NCBI GenBank assembly: GCA_019321725.1
Contig: CM033118.1
Coordinates: 14,224,071-14,288,070, forward strand
DNA from: Paulownia fortunei
Taxonomy: Eukaryota > Streptophyta > Magnoliopsida > Lamiales > Paulowniaceae
Direction of reading: 5' to 3'
Length of the DNA: 64,000 bases
The notes below the pieces were generated by a model. The model had not been told where the DNA came from. It ran no database searches and saw only the letters and a program-made list of their open reading frames with translations. Positions 46,749 to 59,100 of the stretch are shown here, piece after piece (positions within the stretch are counted from its first letter, which is position 1; every line of letters starts with the position of its first letter). Made by a program: the position numbers and the translations under genes.

Positions 46749-47170
46749 TTAAAAGGTTTTTTGTTGGGTTTTGAAGGGAGGTATTCCACCACGCTTACAT
46801 GGTGTGAATTCTGATTTGTCTGTTCTTAAAATAGATACTTTTTTATTAATTTGAACATAATTTTTTCCAATAGTCATTGTCCCACTATCGGCTATTATGA
46901 AATTTAAACCTAAAATAAATTTAGGTTTACCTTTTTCTGTTTCCCATGTCTGAGGTAGACTGTATTTATGGCTTTTATACCCGTTACATGTTTCAAATTG
47001 TATTGTAGCATTTTCTACACAATAATGGTATCGAGTAAAACTCGCATCTGCTAATGTAGCTATTGTTTTCATTTTTGTCGGCTCTAATTCCTCTGGTGGT
47101 ACTAGTGTTTTGTGTATACAACTTTTAGTGCTTCCACTATCTAAGATAGCATATGTTTCTAAGGTTTTTC
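46749..47170 (-). pseudogene. Pararetroviral aspartic protease remnant
   Basis: The active-site triad Asp-Ser-Gly is intact at 47133-47141, inside AILDSGSTKSC. The following frame (46749-47072) continues with the family's FILGLNFI-type block, corresponding to the second half of the protease. A break separates the active site from this part. Confidence 0.7.
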
Positions 47171-48384
47171 CATTTCTGAATTTAATCCAACATTTTAAGT
47201 TTAGGAGGTTGTTAAAGGGTACTTTGGTACTTAAACATTCTACTTACAACCATTCATGACAGTCTTGTTTCTAGTTTTCTTCTTTATTTTCTTCAGGTTC
47301 ACTACTATTTCTTTTCCTTTGTCTGAAAAGGGTTTTCTTTTGAAAGTTATTATTCTATTTTTTATTTTTTCGACTTCTAATTCTAGCTTTAAAAGTCTTA
47401 TTTCATAATCATCTTCATTTTTTAAAGCATTATCATGCTTCATTTTTACACCAAAACATTTTTCAAGGCAGAAACTACAAATTTCCTATTGGCATGTAAA
47501 ATACCTTGATCTATGTTTCATATCTGGATATAAGAAGCAATTATCACAACTTTTTGTAAAAATTCCTTCTCTTTGTATCCATTCGTGTTCATGTTCTTCT
47601 TTATTCATATAACTATTGGTTATGTTCAACATATTTAAACTGTCTATCATGTTTTGTAATTGACTGATTTCGATATTATCAAATTCATCAAAATCTTTTA
47701 GTCTTTCTTCAATTTCTTCTATAGAGTAGAAGCTTTCATCATAAGTATCAACACTTACTAATGTCTATTTCTAATCCCTGTATCATATTGGCTCTATATG
47801 GGTTATTCATTCTTTTGTTGCATCTATTTGCTAGGTGATTAGGGTCTCCGCATATATAATAGTAACATTTTCTTCGTTAGTTTGGTTTTTTGACATGTCT
47901 ACCCTTTGAGGTGTCTTTTTAAAAGATTTTCTAATAATATTTTTCTTTTAGAGGTTCTTTCATACCATCGTGGTGTGATGATATTTTTACAGAAAGTGAA
48001 GCTTTGTCTTTTTATTTATTTATGTTGAATAATTTCTGCACATTTATCTTTTAGCCTATCAAAGGTGAAACAAATTCTTGCTCATACCCTCAGAACTTTT
48101 GGGTAATTGTTTGCTAGTCAGGTTTGTTCTATGCCTTTTCCTAGTGTTCCTGGAAGCCTCATTAAATACCTGTCAGCAATTTCTTCATGGAAGAAAACTC
48201 CTGCCTTGGCTGCTAAGTTCATATAGTCATTGCTAAATTCTATAATATTTTCCCAATCTTTTATTATTGTTTGTTCTAATGCTCTCCTTGTAGCATCTTG
48301 AAGGTTATTATTGTTTTTTGTTAGTTCAAATCCTAACAGTATTTCTCTTATAAGCATTGCAAAATTATAGGGGTTGTTTCCCAT
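47171..48384 (-). pseudogene. Pararetroviral capsid region and zinc knuckle remnant
   Basis: The frame 48118-48384 carries a capsid-like segment (WENIIEFSNDYMNLA and RYLMRLPG). The zinc knuckle is at 47820-47867. It matches the pararetroviral C-x-C-x2-C-x4-H-x4-C pattern except that the second Cys is Tyr. Downstream is a Lys/Glu-rich frame (47240-47443). The region is cut on its 5' side at 48385 by chromovirus LTR sequence. Confidence 0.7.
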
Positions 48385-48387
48385 ACA

Positions 48388-48455
48388 TGCACAAATTATG
48401 TTGCACAGGTTATTTATATATATTTATACATATAGTTGGGAGGTTGTGACAAAAT
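48388..48455 (+). mobile_element. Chromovirus LTR end fragment
   Basis: About 65 bp (TGCACAAATTATGTTGCACAGG to GGGAGGTTGTGACA) matching the LTR ends at 51395-51455 and 59127-59194. No primer site follows. It lies between the pararetrovirus and an Athila LTR piece. Confidence 0.75.
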
Positions 48456-48479
48456 TATGTCTTCATAATATTTTTATTT

Positions 48480-48893
48480 GAATCTCTTAGCTTTCTATAT
48501 CATCATGAATGATCTCAATAGGACATCTGTGGATAGAGGTATACCTAAAGTACTGAGATGTGTCATACAAGAAATTTTCAGTACAATGTTAACTTTTGAA
48601 CTCGATGTTTCTAATTAAAATCGTATTGTAGATTTATTTCTTGGTTGTCATGGATCAAGAATCAAGTCAATGTGATATTTGAGAAAAACATTATGATTGA
48701 AATACGAATACTGCCATTAGTCGCACTACAATTTGGATTTTTCAACATTTCAACCAAGTTTTTTATTTTCTTCTCCTTTTGTCATTACCTTCAAGATTCC
48801 AAACTAAATGCATAAACGTAATAAAAACACTTGAAAACAAGCCAAATAGTAATCAAAAGGCATATGAATTGTTGGTATAAAACTAACTTATCA
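48480..48893 (-). mobile_element. Athila 5' LTR fragment, inverted
   Basis: It matches 39130-39587 of the 3' LTR and keeps the LTR start TGATAAGTTAGTTTTATACC at 48893. For a minus-strand element this is the outer edge of the 5' LTR, so together with 38028-39587 it brackets one Athila insertion. The remaining two thirds of the LTR, the primer site, gag and pol are lost. Confidence 0.8.
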
Positions 48894-48894
48894 A

Positions 48895-50580
48895 TGGAGG
48901 TTTGTGAGTGGCCAACATAGAATTCGACACTTGTCTTTTTAAATAAGATAATCTCATGTATTTTCATAGTTCGTGATACAAAGACCTTGGCCAAGATAGG
49001 ATGAATTGTGATTCATCAGGAATCATTGAAACTTTAAATAGGATCACAATTATTGAATCATTTAGGATTTCAACTTATAATCCATACCCTAGATTCAATC
49101 GGGAGATTAGCTATTGAAAGGACTGTACATGTATGGTACTCGCAACAGAAATAGGTTTATTCGCTATTCTACCTAAAACTGGTTTGTGATGATTACTTGC
49201 TAGATGTTTTCATGGATATTGAGGTTTTTGGAATTAAGATGTTAATTACAAGTGAATTAATTAATTATGTAATTAATTAGAATAATTATTATTCATAAGT
49301 TGCTAATGTTGCAAGCCCACTACAAGTTTAGTAGTGAACCTAATAGGGTCACACATCTTTATGGAAAGTAACATTTCTACTTTTGGGATTTATTCAATGG
49401 TTGAGAATTAATTAATTAATTAAGGGTTTTTTTATTTAATGGTTAAATTGAATTATTTAATTAAGTAATTGGATTATTTAATTGGACCTAATTTGATTTG
49501 GAAGACCAATTGGAATAATTTATAATTAATAAATTGGATTGATTAATTTGGGATTAAATCAATTGGATTGATTTGCTTATTTTTATGTCCAAGCCTAAAA
49601 CTTAATGTGGATCACTTAAGAAGCCCACTAGAATATGAAGAGAATAAATTAAATAAATATGATTTATTTAATTAACATATTTATTAATAAATAAATAAAG
49701 TGACAGATTTTTATAGGATAAAAATTGACCTAGTGGATTTATTTTGTATAAATATATTTTAGATATATATTTGATATATATCCATCTTGATATTATTTGA
49801 AGTTTAATATCAAGAAATTATGTAGATAATTTTGATGACCAATGTAGTCTCAAATAAGTCCACATACATTGGAGAGAGAAAAAAAGAAGAGTTGTTGGAA
49901 GATTTAGAATCCTTCCAAGATCAAACTTTGAAGTAGTTCAAAAAATTGACAAACTCTCCAAGAGTTGGAGTAGAAAAAAAATTTCAGCCCCTATATATAG
50001 TGATGGACAAAAAATACATGAATTAATTAGCAAAAAATTCTTTTTAAGTTTTCTATTTTTCTATCCAAAAAAAGAAAACAAAAAAAAAGAACAAGAAAAA
50101 GTGTTTTCTTGAAATCTTGATTTTCATGTGCTAGTTTCTTGATATTCTCTTTATATTCAAATTTCAAAAACTTAAAGAATCAATCTTTACTTTCTTGAAA
50201 GTTTGTTCTTGATCTATCAATTGGATTAAAATGCAAAATTTATTCCGGATCTTGATTAGTAAACGATTAAAAAAATACTAGCGAATATTTTTAATTGGTG
50301 TTACTAATTCATATTGTGGATCTCATAAAGGGGAGACACTTGGATCCCTGTGAGTTCTGAAAGTCCAGGATAAGCAATTGATTGCTTCATTCCCTACAAC
50401 AACCGGAGTGCACGAATGGTATAATCCAAATTTAATATTTACTTATATATTCACTTAAATAAGCATGATCATTAGAATTATTTTTTAATCGAGGGGATAA
50501 ATTTATTTGATAAATATATGCTTTTATAAAAAAATTAATTTTCTGTTGCGCATGCCCTTGCAATTATAGCTAACCCAATA
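48895..50580 (+). mobile_element. Copia LTR, 5'-truncated, copy B
   Basis: It begins TGGAGGTTTGTGAGTGGCC (an internal LTR position, compare 37875) and runs to CTAACCCAATA before a worn primer site. From 49246 it parallels copy A (41688-43008) closely. The left end abuts the outer end of the Athila element. Confidence 0.85.
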
Positions 50581-50581
50581 G

Positions 50582-50682
50582 TGGTATCATAGCCACGATT
50601 TTGCTTATTCAGTGAATTTTTTGGATTTGTGTTTAGATGATTTATATTATTTAAATTCATGTTTAACATGCTAAATTTTAAT
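50582..50682 (+). mobile_element. Copia primer site and leader fragment
   Basis: TGGTATCATAGCC is the primer site with one change. The following 80 bp match 43023-43110. At 50683 the leader is joined directly to the interior of a chromovirus LTR. Confidence 0.75.
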
Positions 50683-51455
50683 ATGCCACGAGAGGGTAAA
50701 CCACTTGACTGTGCCCTTATTGACTCCGCTAGTGGGAAGACTTTTGAAGGATCACAGGGGAAGACAAGGGGTGGACCTCTGGTGATCCCAGGAGATGGCC
50801 CTTGGATTGAGTCAATTGTTTATGGTCATGTGATTATTGATATTCTTCAGAGCTCTATCCAGTGCATAGTAAGTGGGCCAAGGGGCCAATAAATGAAGTA
50901 ATATTTAATAAAAACTCTTTGATTTATGAGTATTCAATTTAACACATTTATAGCATCATATCTTAGAGTTGAGTTGCATGAGATTTTATATCATACTCTT
51001 GTCGTGCATAATTTTTACTTATTGAGCATTAGCTCATGTAGTTCATGCATTGTAGGTGAATATGGTGAGACTTGAGACCTCTGGTTTACTAGCTGACAGT
51101 GGAGCTCCTACAGGCTTTCAAAGATCAATTTAGTTGATGGCCTGTTGGGCTATTTTGTGGGCTGTGTTTTTTATTTTCCAGTTATTATATTATATTAGTG
51201 ACTTTATCCTGAATATCACTTTCAAAACTCCTTTGTGATAGAGAGTTTGAGTTTGTGATGGTTTTGATAGACTTGGTTAATGTTTAATAACTACCTATGT
51301 ATATACAGAATTATAGGATATGAAAACACTTTACTTTTATCAATGTTTTGTTGAACTGAGTAGAAAAAAAAGTTATACACATGAATACGTGCACAATTTA
51401 TGTTGCGCAGGTTGTTTATATATATATTTATACATATTGTTGGGAGGTTATGACA
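50683..51455 (+). mobile_element. Chromovirus 5' LTR, last 773 bp
   Basis: It matches 58418-59194 of the downstream LTR, from CACGAGAGG to TTATGACA. About 2.25 kb of the LTR start is missing, replaced by the copia leader. The frame 50659-50892 crosses this join and is not a gene. Confidence 0.85.
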
Positions 51456-51459
51456 AGAG

Positions 51460-51472
51460 TGGTATCAGAGCC
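51460..51472 (+). other. Chromovirus primer binding site (tRNA-Met type)
   Basis: TGGTATCAGAGCC, four bases after the LTR end TGACA. Confidence 0.85.
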
Positions 51473-51620
51473 CAAGTTTTGATTATGTAGATAGTCCATG
51501 TACATGATCTTAAAACTTCTGGAGCACAGGCATGCCAGTAAGTTCTATTTTATGTTATATTGCATTATATATTTCATGAATTATATTGGTGATTTGTTAT
51601 AAACAAAATTGTATTGCAAT

Positions 51621-52680
51621 CATGGTGAGAACAAGGGGTGACAGTAGTAGTAGAGGCAGAACCCAGGAGAGCAGACACCTATTCTGAATAATGATCGTGA
51701 TATTATCATTAATCGACTTACAGAGCTTATTGAACGACAATCAGAACAAATTCAGCAACTTATCTAGTAGAGGGATATGGGTGGACAACTAAGAGCTGAA
51801 ATGGTTTAACCACAATCTTGAGAAGAATAATGGAGATAGTTGGGGAAAGATTATAAAAACTGAACCCACCCGTGTTTGAGGATGCACTAGATCCTACAGC
51901 TGCTGAAGATTAGTTGAGAACGCTTGAAAATATATTTCACTATAGTAGAGTTTCAGAAGAAGAGAAAGTGATGTGTGCATCCTTTATGCTTCGAGGCAAT
52001 GTTGGACATTGGTGGGATACAATGAGAAGCATCGAAGACATCACTCTCATGACTTGGGATATATTTAAAGATTTGTTTCAAAATAAATACTTCACAGCTC
52101 CAGTTCGTACAATGAAGATAAATGAATTTATACAGCTACGACAAGGAACTATGATAGTTGGAGAATACATTCATAAGTTTGAATAGCTATCCAGATTTGC
52201 CCCACATATAGTCAATACTGATGCATTGAAAGTTGAAAGGTTTCTTGAAGGCTTGAGACCAGAGCTATATAGAGATGTGAATATAGCAGGAATCCAAGGA
52301 GTGACATACTCACAAGTTGCTGAGAGAGCTTTAGTGGAATAACAAGCTGAACTTAGAATATCTCGTACTCAGGAGATTCAACGCCAATTTAAGCAAGGAC
52401 AGGGGCAACGATAGGTTGGAAATGAAAAAAAGAGACCATTTCAAATGCAGAATCAAAAATTTAAATTCCAACCTGGACAAGGGCAACAATAGTGGGATCA
52501 GAGTAAGTGTATAAAGATTGATCAAGGCAAAGCACCGATGTCGGAACCTGCTTGTCCTAAATGTGGGGGTCACCATACTGGAGTCTGCCCGATAGAGACT
52601 AGAACTTGCTTTATGTGTGGGAAGGTTGGACATATTGCCAGAGCATGTCCAGATAATCCAAATCCAATAGGATAAAGAAA
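51621..52680 (+). pseudogene. Chromovirus gag, inactivated
   Basis: The start is ATGGTGAGAACAAGG (51621). Landmarks are LIERQSEQIQQL, then the gag domain (51914-52300) with SFMLRGNVGHWWDT, WDIFKDLFQNKYF and RQGTMIVGEYIHKFE. Two intact zinc knuckles follow, at about 52552-52590 (CPKCGGHHTGVC) and 52609-52650 (CFMCGKVGHIARAC). Stops occur before and after the domain, and there is a shift between about 51700 and 51914. From 51914 gag shares one frame with protease and RT, as usual for Tekay-type chromoviruses. Confidence 0.85.
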
Positions 52681-52681
52681 A

Positions 52682-53158
52682 GTGCTAGCTAGAGTATTTA
52701 CCATTACAAGATCAGATGTTGAGGCGAATCCATTAGTGGTAATAGGTAAATTCTCTATCTTTGGTACCCCAGTATTTGTATTGTTTGATTATGGAGCTAC
52801 ACACTCATTTATATCCACTGAGTATGTGAAGAGGCTGGGAATAGTACCTGATACAATTAAGGTCAGTTACAATGTGATAATCCCTTCTAGATATTCAAAA
52901 TAAACTAACCATGTTTTAAGAGATTGTGCTATTCCCATTGAAAATAGAGAACTCCATGTTGATTTAATTGTATTGGCTATGAATGACTATGATATGATTT
53001 TGGGTATGGATTGGCTGTCAAAATATTGGGCTACAATAGATTGTCTCAGAAACGCAGTAACTTTTCAACCTCCTGGTGATGAATCGTTCACCTTTATTAG
53101 AATCGTACAAAGTTTCAAATTCCCAATTATATCAGCATTAAGAGCACAAAGATGACTA
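52682..53158 (+). pseudogene. Chromovirus protease, active site altered
   Basis: The active-site block reads FDYGATHSFIS; the expected Asp-Ser/Thr-Gly has Tyr in the middle. The second conserved block, MILGMDWL, is present at about 52994. A stop lies at 52901 and another at 53153. The frame is continuous with gag and RT. Confidence 0.85.
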
Positions 53159-53179
53159 GATAGTAGTTGTGAAGGATAT

Positions 53180-53992
53180 TTGGCGAGTGTTATGAGCATT
53201 GAAGAACAACACCATCCCATCCTCAGTACAGTGCCAGTTGTTCGGGAATATCCAAAAGTATTTCCTGATGATCTTCCTGGATTACCACCAGACGGTGCGA
53301 TAAAGTTTGTCATTGAACTAAATCCAGGAACACATCCAATATCTAAAGCTCTATACCGAATGACACCACCTGAGTTGAAAGAATTGAAGATACAAATACA
53401 GGAATTATTAGTTAAAGGTTTTATCAGACCTAACTTTTCATCATGGGGTGCACCGGCTCTATTTGTGCGTAAGAAGGATAGTACAATGCGACTGTGTATA
53501 GACTACTGAGATTTAAATAAAGTTACAATCAAGAATATGTATTCTCTGCCTAGAATAGAAGACTTATTTGATCAGCTCCAAGGTGCATCTATATTTTCAA
53601 AAATTAATCTGCGATCTGGGTACCATCAACTAAAAATAAAAGAGGATGATGTCACCCAGACAATATTTAGCATGAGATATGGACATAATGAATTTTTGGT
53701 GATGCCATTTGGGTTGACAAATGTTCCAGCAGCTTTTATGGATTTGATGAACCGGGTATCTAAAAATTTTCTTGATAGATTTGTTATTATGGTTATTGAT
53801 GATATCTTGATTTACTTTAGCACAAAAGAAGAGCATGGTGAACATCTAAGAATGGTTTTAGAGGTTTTGAAAGAGAAACAACTATATGCTAAATTTAAGA
53901 AATGTGAATTTTGGATTAATCGAGTGGTATTTCTTGGACATGTAATATCAAGAGTAGGAATATTTGTAGATCCAAGTAGAACCTATTAATAG
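53180..53992 (+). pseudogene. Chromovirus reverse transcriptase, inactivated
   Basis: Blocks in order: [11 protein letters not shown], the [12 protein letters not shown] block, MRLCIDY then a stop where Arg is expected, [24 protein letters not shown] and the catalytic VIDDILIYF with both Asp. The stop after CIDY is TGA, as from CGA. A shift between about 53975 and 54060 separates RT from RNase H. Confidence 0.9.
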
Positions 53993-54062
53993 TTAGTTAC
54001 AACCTACTAATCATTTAGAAGTACGAAGTTTTCTAGGTTTAGCTGGGTATTACCGTAGATTT

Positions 54063-54652
54063 GTGGAAGGATTCTCCAAGATAGCTTCTCCTTTGACACA
54101 ATTAACCAGAAAATGTGTGACATTTAAATGGACGGATGCTTATGAGAAAAGTTTTCAAGAATTGAAGAAGAGGTTAACTTCAGCTCCTATTCTTTCTATT
54201 CCATCGGGTACTGGAGGCTTTATGGTTTATAGTGATTATTCAAAAAATAGGTTGGGATGTGTATTGATGCAAAATGGTAAAGTAGTTGCATATGCATCCA
54301 GACAGCTTAAAGAGTATGAGAAGAATTATCCCACACATGATTTAGAGTTTGCTGCGGTGGTGTTTGCACTTAAGATATGGAAACATTATTTGTATGGTGA
54401 ACAATATGAGATATATACTGATCACAAGAGCTTAAAATATTTCTTCACCTAAAAAGAGTTAAATATGCGACAGCGAAGATGGTTGGAGTTAGTGAAAGAT
54501 TATGATTGTGCTATCAACTATCATCCTAGTAAGGCTAATGTTGTGGCTGATGCATTGAGCAGGAAATCAACACAAAATACCACAATTTTAGCTTTGACTC
54601 GAAAACTAGAGTTAATTAAACTGCAGAAAATGGATGTAGAAATTGTACAATA
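54063..54652 (+). pseudogene. Chromovirus RNase H, inactivated
   Basis: It opens with [13 protein letters not shown]. RNase H motifs are [11 protein letters not shown] (Asp kept), [10 protein letters not shown] (Glu kept), [10 protein letters not shown] (Asp kept) and ADALSRK (Asp kept). One stop lies at about 54450 and another at 54651. Confidence 0.9.
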
Positions 54653-55640
54653 GGGATTAATGGAGGCCAAATTTGTAGTTTTGACACTCCAACCGACTTT
54701 GATTGATAAAATTCAATAGGGAGAACAAATTGATGAATATGTTACTAAAATGATGAAATACATGGCTTCAGAAAAGTTTTCTAATTTTCGGATGTCAGAG
54801 AATAGTATCTTGCGGTTCCGAAAAAGGTTATATGTGCCTAATGTAGACAACATTCGGGAATATATTTTGGCAGAGGCACATTCAACACCATATTCAGTGT
54901 ATCCAGGAGATACTAAAATGTATAGAGACTTGATAACGCATTACTGGTGGCTAGGTATGAAAAGAGATATTGCTCAATTTGTAGAACAATGTTTGATATG
55001 TCAACAAATAAAGGTAGAACATCAAAGACCAGTAGGAATCTTGTAACCTTTATTTATTCCAGAATGGAAATGAGAAAGAATTACTATGGATTTCATATCG
55101 GGATTACCTAAACTAGTTAAAGGTCATGATGTTATTTGGGTTATCATTGACAGACTAACTAAATCTGCTCACTTTCTTCCAATATCTTCCACCTATTCCA
55201 TGGACTGTTATGCACAAATATATATACAGGAAGTGGTCAAACTTCATGGGGTACCACTATCTATTATTTCTGATAGAGATTCAAGGTTTTTGTCTATGTT
55301 CTGGAAGAATTTACACAAGGCATTGGGAACACAATTATCTTTCAGTACTGTATATCATCCTTAGACTGATGGACAATCAGAGCAAACAATACAAACATTG
55401 AAAGATATGCTTAGGGCTTGTGTATTAGATTTTCATGGTCAATGGAGCAAATTTTTACCTTTAGTGGAATTCTCTTATAATAACAGCTATCAGTCCACTA
55501 TTGGAATGACCCCTTATGAAGCATTATATGATAGAAAATGTAGATCTCCAGTTCATTGCGATCAAGTTGGTGAAAAGAAGCTTTTGGGCCCAAATATGAT
55601 TCGAGAAATGACGGAAGCTGTGACACAAATTCGTCAATGA
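54653..55640 (+). pseudogene. Chromovirus integrase, inactivated
   Basis: In the HHCC region the first His is in AEAHSTPYS, but the second His is Tyr (VYPG where VHPG is usual); both Cys are kept in CLICQQ. The core keeps the acidic positions in MDFISGLP, ISDRDSRF and GQSEQTIQ. Stops fall at about 55045, 55075 and 55362, the last where HPQTDG is expected. One frame runs throughout. The later blocks FLPLVEFSYNNSYQ and GMTPYEALYDRKCRSP are intact. Confidence 0.9.
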
Positions 55641-56126
55641 ATGCAGAGTGCCCAAAGCCGACAGAAAAGTTATACTAATCAAAAAGAAGAATGTTATAAT
55701 TTGCAGTAGGAGATCAGATATTTCTGAAGGTATCTCAAATGAAGGGGATTATGCGGTTTGGAAAGAAAGGAAAGCTAAGTCCTAGATATATTGGTCCATT
55801 CCATATTATTGAATGAAATGGGGATGTTGCTTACAAACTCAACCTACCTGGATCAATGTCTCAAGTGCATAATGTATTTCATGTATCCACGTTGAGGAAA
55901 TATATTGTGAATCCATCTCATATTCTAAAGAATGAACCTATAGAGCTGAAAGAAGATTTGAGTTAAGAAGAAAGACCTATAGAGATTCTTTTATGAGAAG
56001 TAAAAAAAACTCAGAAATAAAATAATCCCAATAGTTAAAGTATTGTGGAGAAATCAATCAACAGAAGAAGCTACTTGGGAAAGGGAAGATGATATGAAAG
56101 TTAAGTATCTAGAACTCTTTCGGTAA
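55641..56126 (+). pseudogene. Chromovirus integrase tail and chromodomain remnant
   Basis: KLSPRYIGPF and LPGSMSQVHNVFHVS-type blocks (about 55775-55890) are followed by a chromodomain ending in VLWRNQSTEEATWEREDDM and then a stop near 56127. The chromodomain places the element in the chromoviruses; the WEREDDM tail is of Tekay/Del type. Several stops and shifts lie before it. Confidence 0.8.
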
Positions 56127-56149
56127 GTAAATTTCGAGGATGAAATTTT

Positions 56150-56165
56150 ATTAAGGAGAGAAAGA
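56150..56165 (+). other. Chromovirus polypurine tract
   Basis: AAGGAGAGAAAGA directly before the LTR start. Confidence 0.65.
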
Positions 56166-59100
56166 TATAATACCCAAGCCTCACACCACTTACTTGTCCA
56201 ATATGATTCATGCACTACATGCTACTTATATGCGAATTTGCATTAACAATCTACATCGCATCTTCTATAGCATTCTTAATCATTATACCTCCAATGCTAT
56301 CACTTGATATTAGTGGTTGAGATCCTACAACCTAATTAAGTAATTCTATATTTAGATAAGATAAATAATAGATTGATCAATATAGTGGACATTCACATAT
56401 TTTATGTTATAATTTTAAAAGTGTTAGGTGTTTTAAAGGTATACACATCCATAGATTAACATACTTTGGATATTGAACATGATATAATGTGATTTAAGTG
56501 TCATAATACAAGGTTCGTATGTGCATGTGATTTTAGAAAATAAAAACTAGACAATCATTTAAGAATCAGATGTCGATCGATTTGGAGATCGAATGAACGA
56601 TTAAGAAATTAAGGCAAACATTTATTATCCGATCATATCGAGATTAAAGTAGGTTGTACATAGATAAATAAGTACTGAGAAACACTAGATTATGTCTGTA
56701 TAAGGTGTGAAAAATATCATATTTGAGAACCACTACTTGACACCTCAACCTTGCCACCTCAAGCATCCTCTTCAACCTTTCTTCATTTCACCCCTTGAGC
56801 CATGACCAAAAACTATTTTTTGAGCTATTTCACTTCCAAAACCTTCATATTGAATTTTATAAATTGCTCTCAAGTAATTCCATGTAAAGAAAAAAGTGAA
56901 GGAAGCAAAGGGAAGTAAGGAGGAGCAAGTTGAAGCTAAAATTTGTGCATGGGTGAGCTTTAACTCAAGTTTTTTATTTAAGTTCTTGAATTGTTTGAGG
57001 ATTTATGAATTTTAAAGATTCTATTATTGATTATAATCATGTTAGGATGTTATTTGTGGTCTTATATTTCACAAAAGAAGGATTTTTAGTTGCAAAATCA
57101 CAATAAAAATCACTAGGGACAGAAACTGTATACTTGCTGATTTTTTATATTTATGATTTATATATGTATCATCACCTGATTAAAACCTGTGTATTTCACC
57201 ATATATGTGTTTATATATAAGTCTAGGTGATGTATGTAAGTTTGGAGAGGTTATAAATTGCAATATAGTGTGATAATTAAAGAGGTGCTCAAAACTATCT
57301 TCTTTGAAATTCAGATTCTGTCCTATGTGAATGGTGCTGGTTTTACATCAATAAATCCATTAGTTTTGGTAGTACTTTGACCTTTTTGTCTCTTTATATA
57401 TGTTATCTAAGTATGGTGAAAATTTGGGAGTGATTGAATATTCTTAAGGGTTCCAAAACCATTAATGTCATGAAGTGTGCAAAACTATCACGGTAGGAAA
57501 ACAATCTGTTTCAGTATGTTGTGAAGAGAGCTGAACTTGGGAAGCTATATCCATGAGTTTTAGTAATTATATGACATGGTTACATTTTTTTTGATGTTAT
57601 CTACGTGTAGTAACAATTTGGTAGTGATTGGATATGCTTAGGGATGTCAAAATTATCATTCAACTAAATTGGACAGCAAGAAAATATTAAAATGTGAATT
57701 TGTTCCATTTTATAACTTAGCATATTTCAACCTAGACATGTTGCTATTGAGTGGTAACAATTAGGTACATGATATTAGAGTTATATTACTTCAATTATAT
57801 GATGTTTACATGTATCTAAGATGAGAAATTAAGGCATTTGAGGGACTAGATTGGGTTCTAGTTTGTGAAAACATGATTGTTGCCTAGATAGCTTGGTGTT
57901 TAAGGTCTTAGTATGATATTTTATGCTTTCAACTTGCCAAAGTGGGAATGGTGCTTGATGTTGGGTAATATTACAGGAAATTTTACATCTAAAATTAGAG
58001 ATGAACAATAAACAAATCTAGACTAAGCCACCAACCAAGTGAAAGGTAAGTAAAGATCTATTTGCAACTACAATGCAAGAACATAGTATGTCTTGAAGCA
58101 TTTATACCTAATGTGTTGATGATATTAAATTTGACTGAGAGTCATATGATTCTTAAAACATGTTGAGAGCAAGATGACTTCATTTCATATTGAACATACC
58201 ATTCATGAGCATTTACATGTGCATGCACTATATATGAGTATAGTGGAGGTTCTTGCATGCATGATATGATTTGAGACATCGTTTTCAGAAAAAAAAATAT
58301 TTTGGTTGGTGACTACTAGTGTACCGAGGCATGCAAGGTGTGCTTATATGATATTTTGGGGTGCTGTGAGTGTTACTTCTCAAAGGATCACAGGGGTTAA
58401 CAGGGGGTGTGCCTCTAGTGGTCACGAGAGGATGAACCACTTGACTGTGCCCTTATTGACTACGCCAATGGGAAGGCTTTTGGAGGATCACAAGGGAAGA
58501 CAGGAGGTGGACCTCTAATGATCCCAAGAGATGGTCCTTGGACTGAGTTAATTTGTTTATGGCCATGTGATTATTAATATTGTTCAGAGCTCTATCCGAT
58601 GCATAGTAGGTGGGCCAAGGGCCCAATAAATGAAGTAATTTTTAATAAAAACTATTTGATTTATGAGTTTTCAATTTGACACATTTATAGCATCATATCT
58701 TAGAGTTGAGTTGCATGAGATTTTATATCATACACTTGTTATGCATGATTTTTACTTATTGAGCGTTAGCTCATGTAGTTCATGCATTAGAGGTGAACAT
58801 GGTCAGACTTGAGACCTTGGTTTACTAGCTGGCAGTGGAGCTCCTACAGGCTTTCAAAGATTAATGTACTTGGATGATGACCTATTAGGCTATTTTATGG
58901 GTTGTGTTTTTGATTTTACAGTTATTGTATTATATTAGTGAGTTTATCCTGTATATCACTTTCAAAACTCCTTTGTGATAGATAGTTTGGGTTTGTGATG
59001 GTTTTGATAGACTTGGTTAATGTTTAATAACTACCTATGTATATACAGTATTACAGGATATGAAAACACTTTACTTTTTATCAATGTTTTGTTGAACTGA

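Larger units (their letters stand above)
43792..48384 (-). other. Endogenous pararetrovirus (Caulimoviridae-like), degraded
   Basis: A minus-strand stretch of about 4.6 kb holds, in order, a capsid-like region, a pararetroviral zinc knuckle, an aspartic protease, RT and RNase H, then several frames without a recognised function. There is no integrase, the RT is of the caulimovirid type (lacking the gypsy blocks seen elsewhere in the window), and no LTRs belong to it; together these indicate an endogenous caulimovirid rather than an LTR element. It is broken into at least ten short frames. No movement-protein region was recognised, and the 5' side is cut at 48385. Genus cannot be assigned by eye; petuvirus- or florendovirus-like relatives are possible. 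Confidence 0.8.

Noticed and set aside
43792..48384. Gypsy element as the source of the minus-strand RT
   Set aside because: No integrase and no LTR of its own; the zinc knuckle and RT blocks are of the pararetroviral type.
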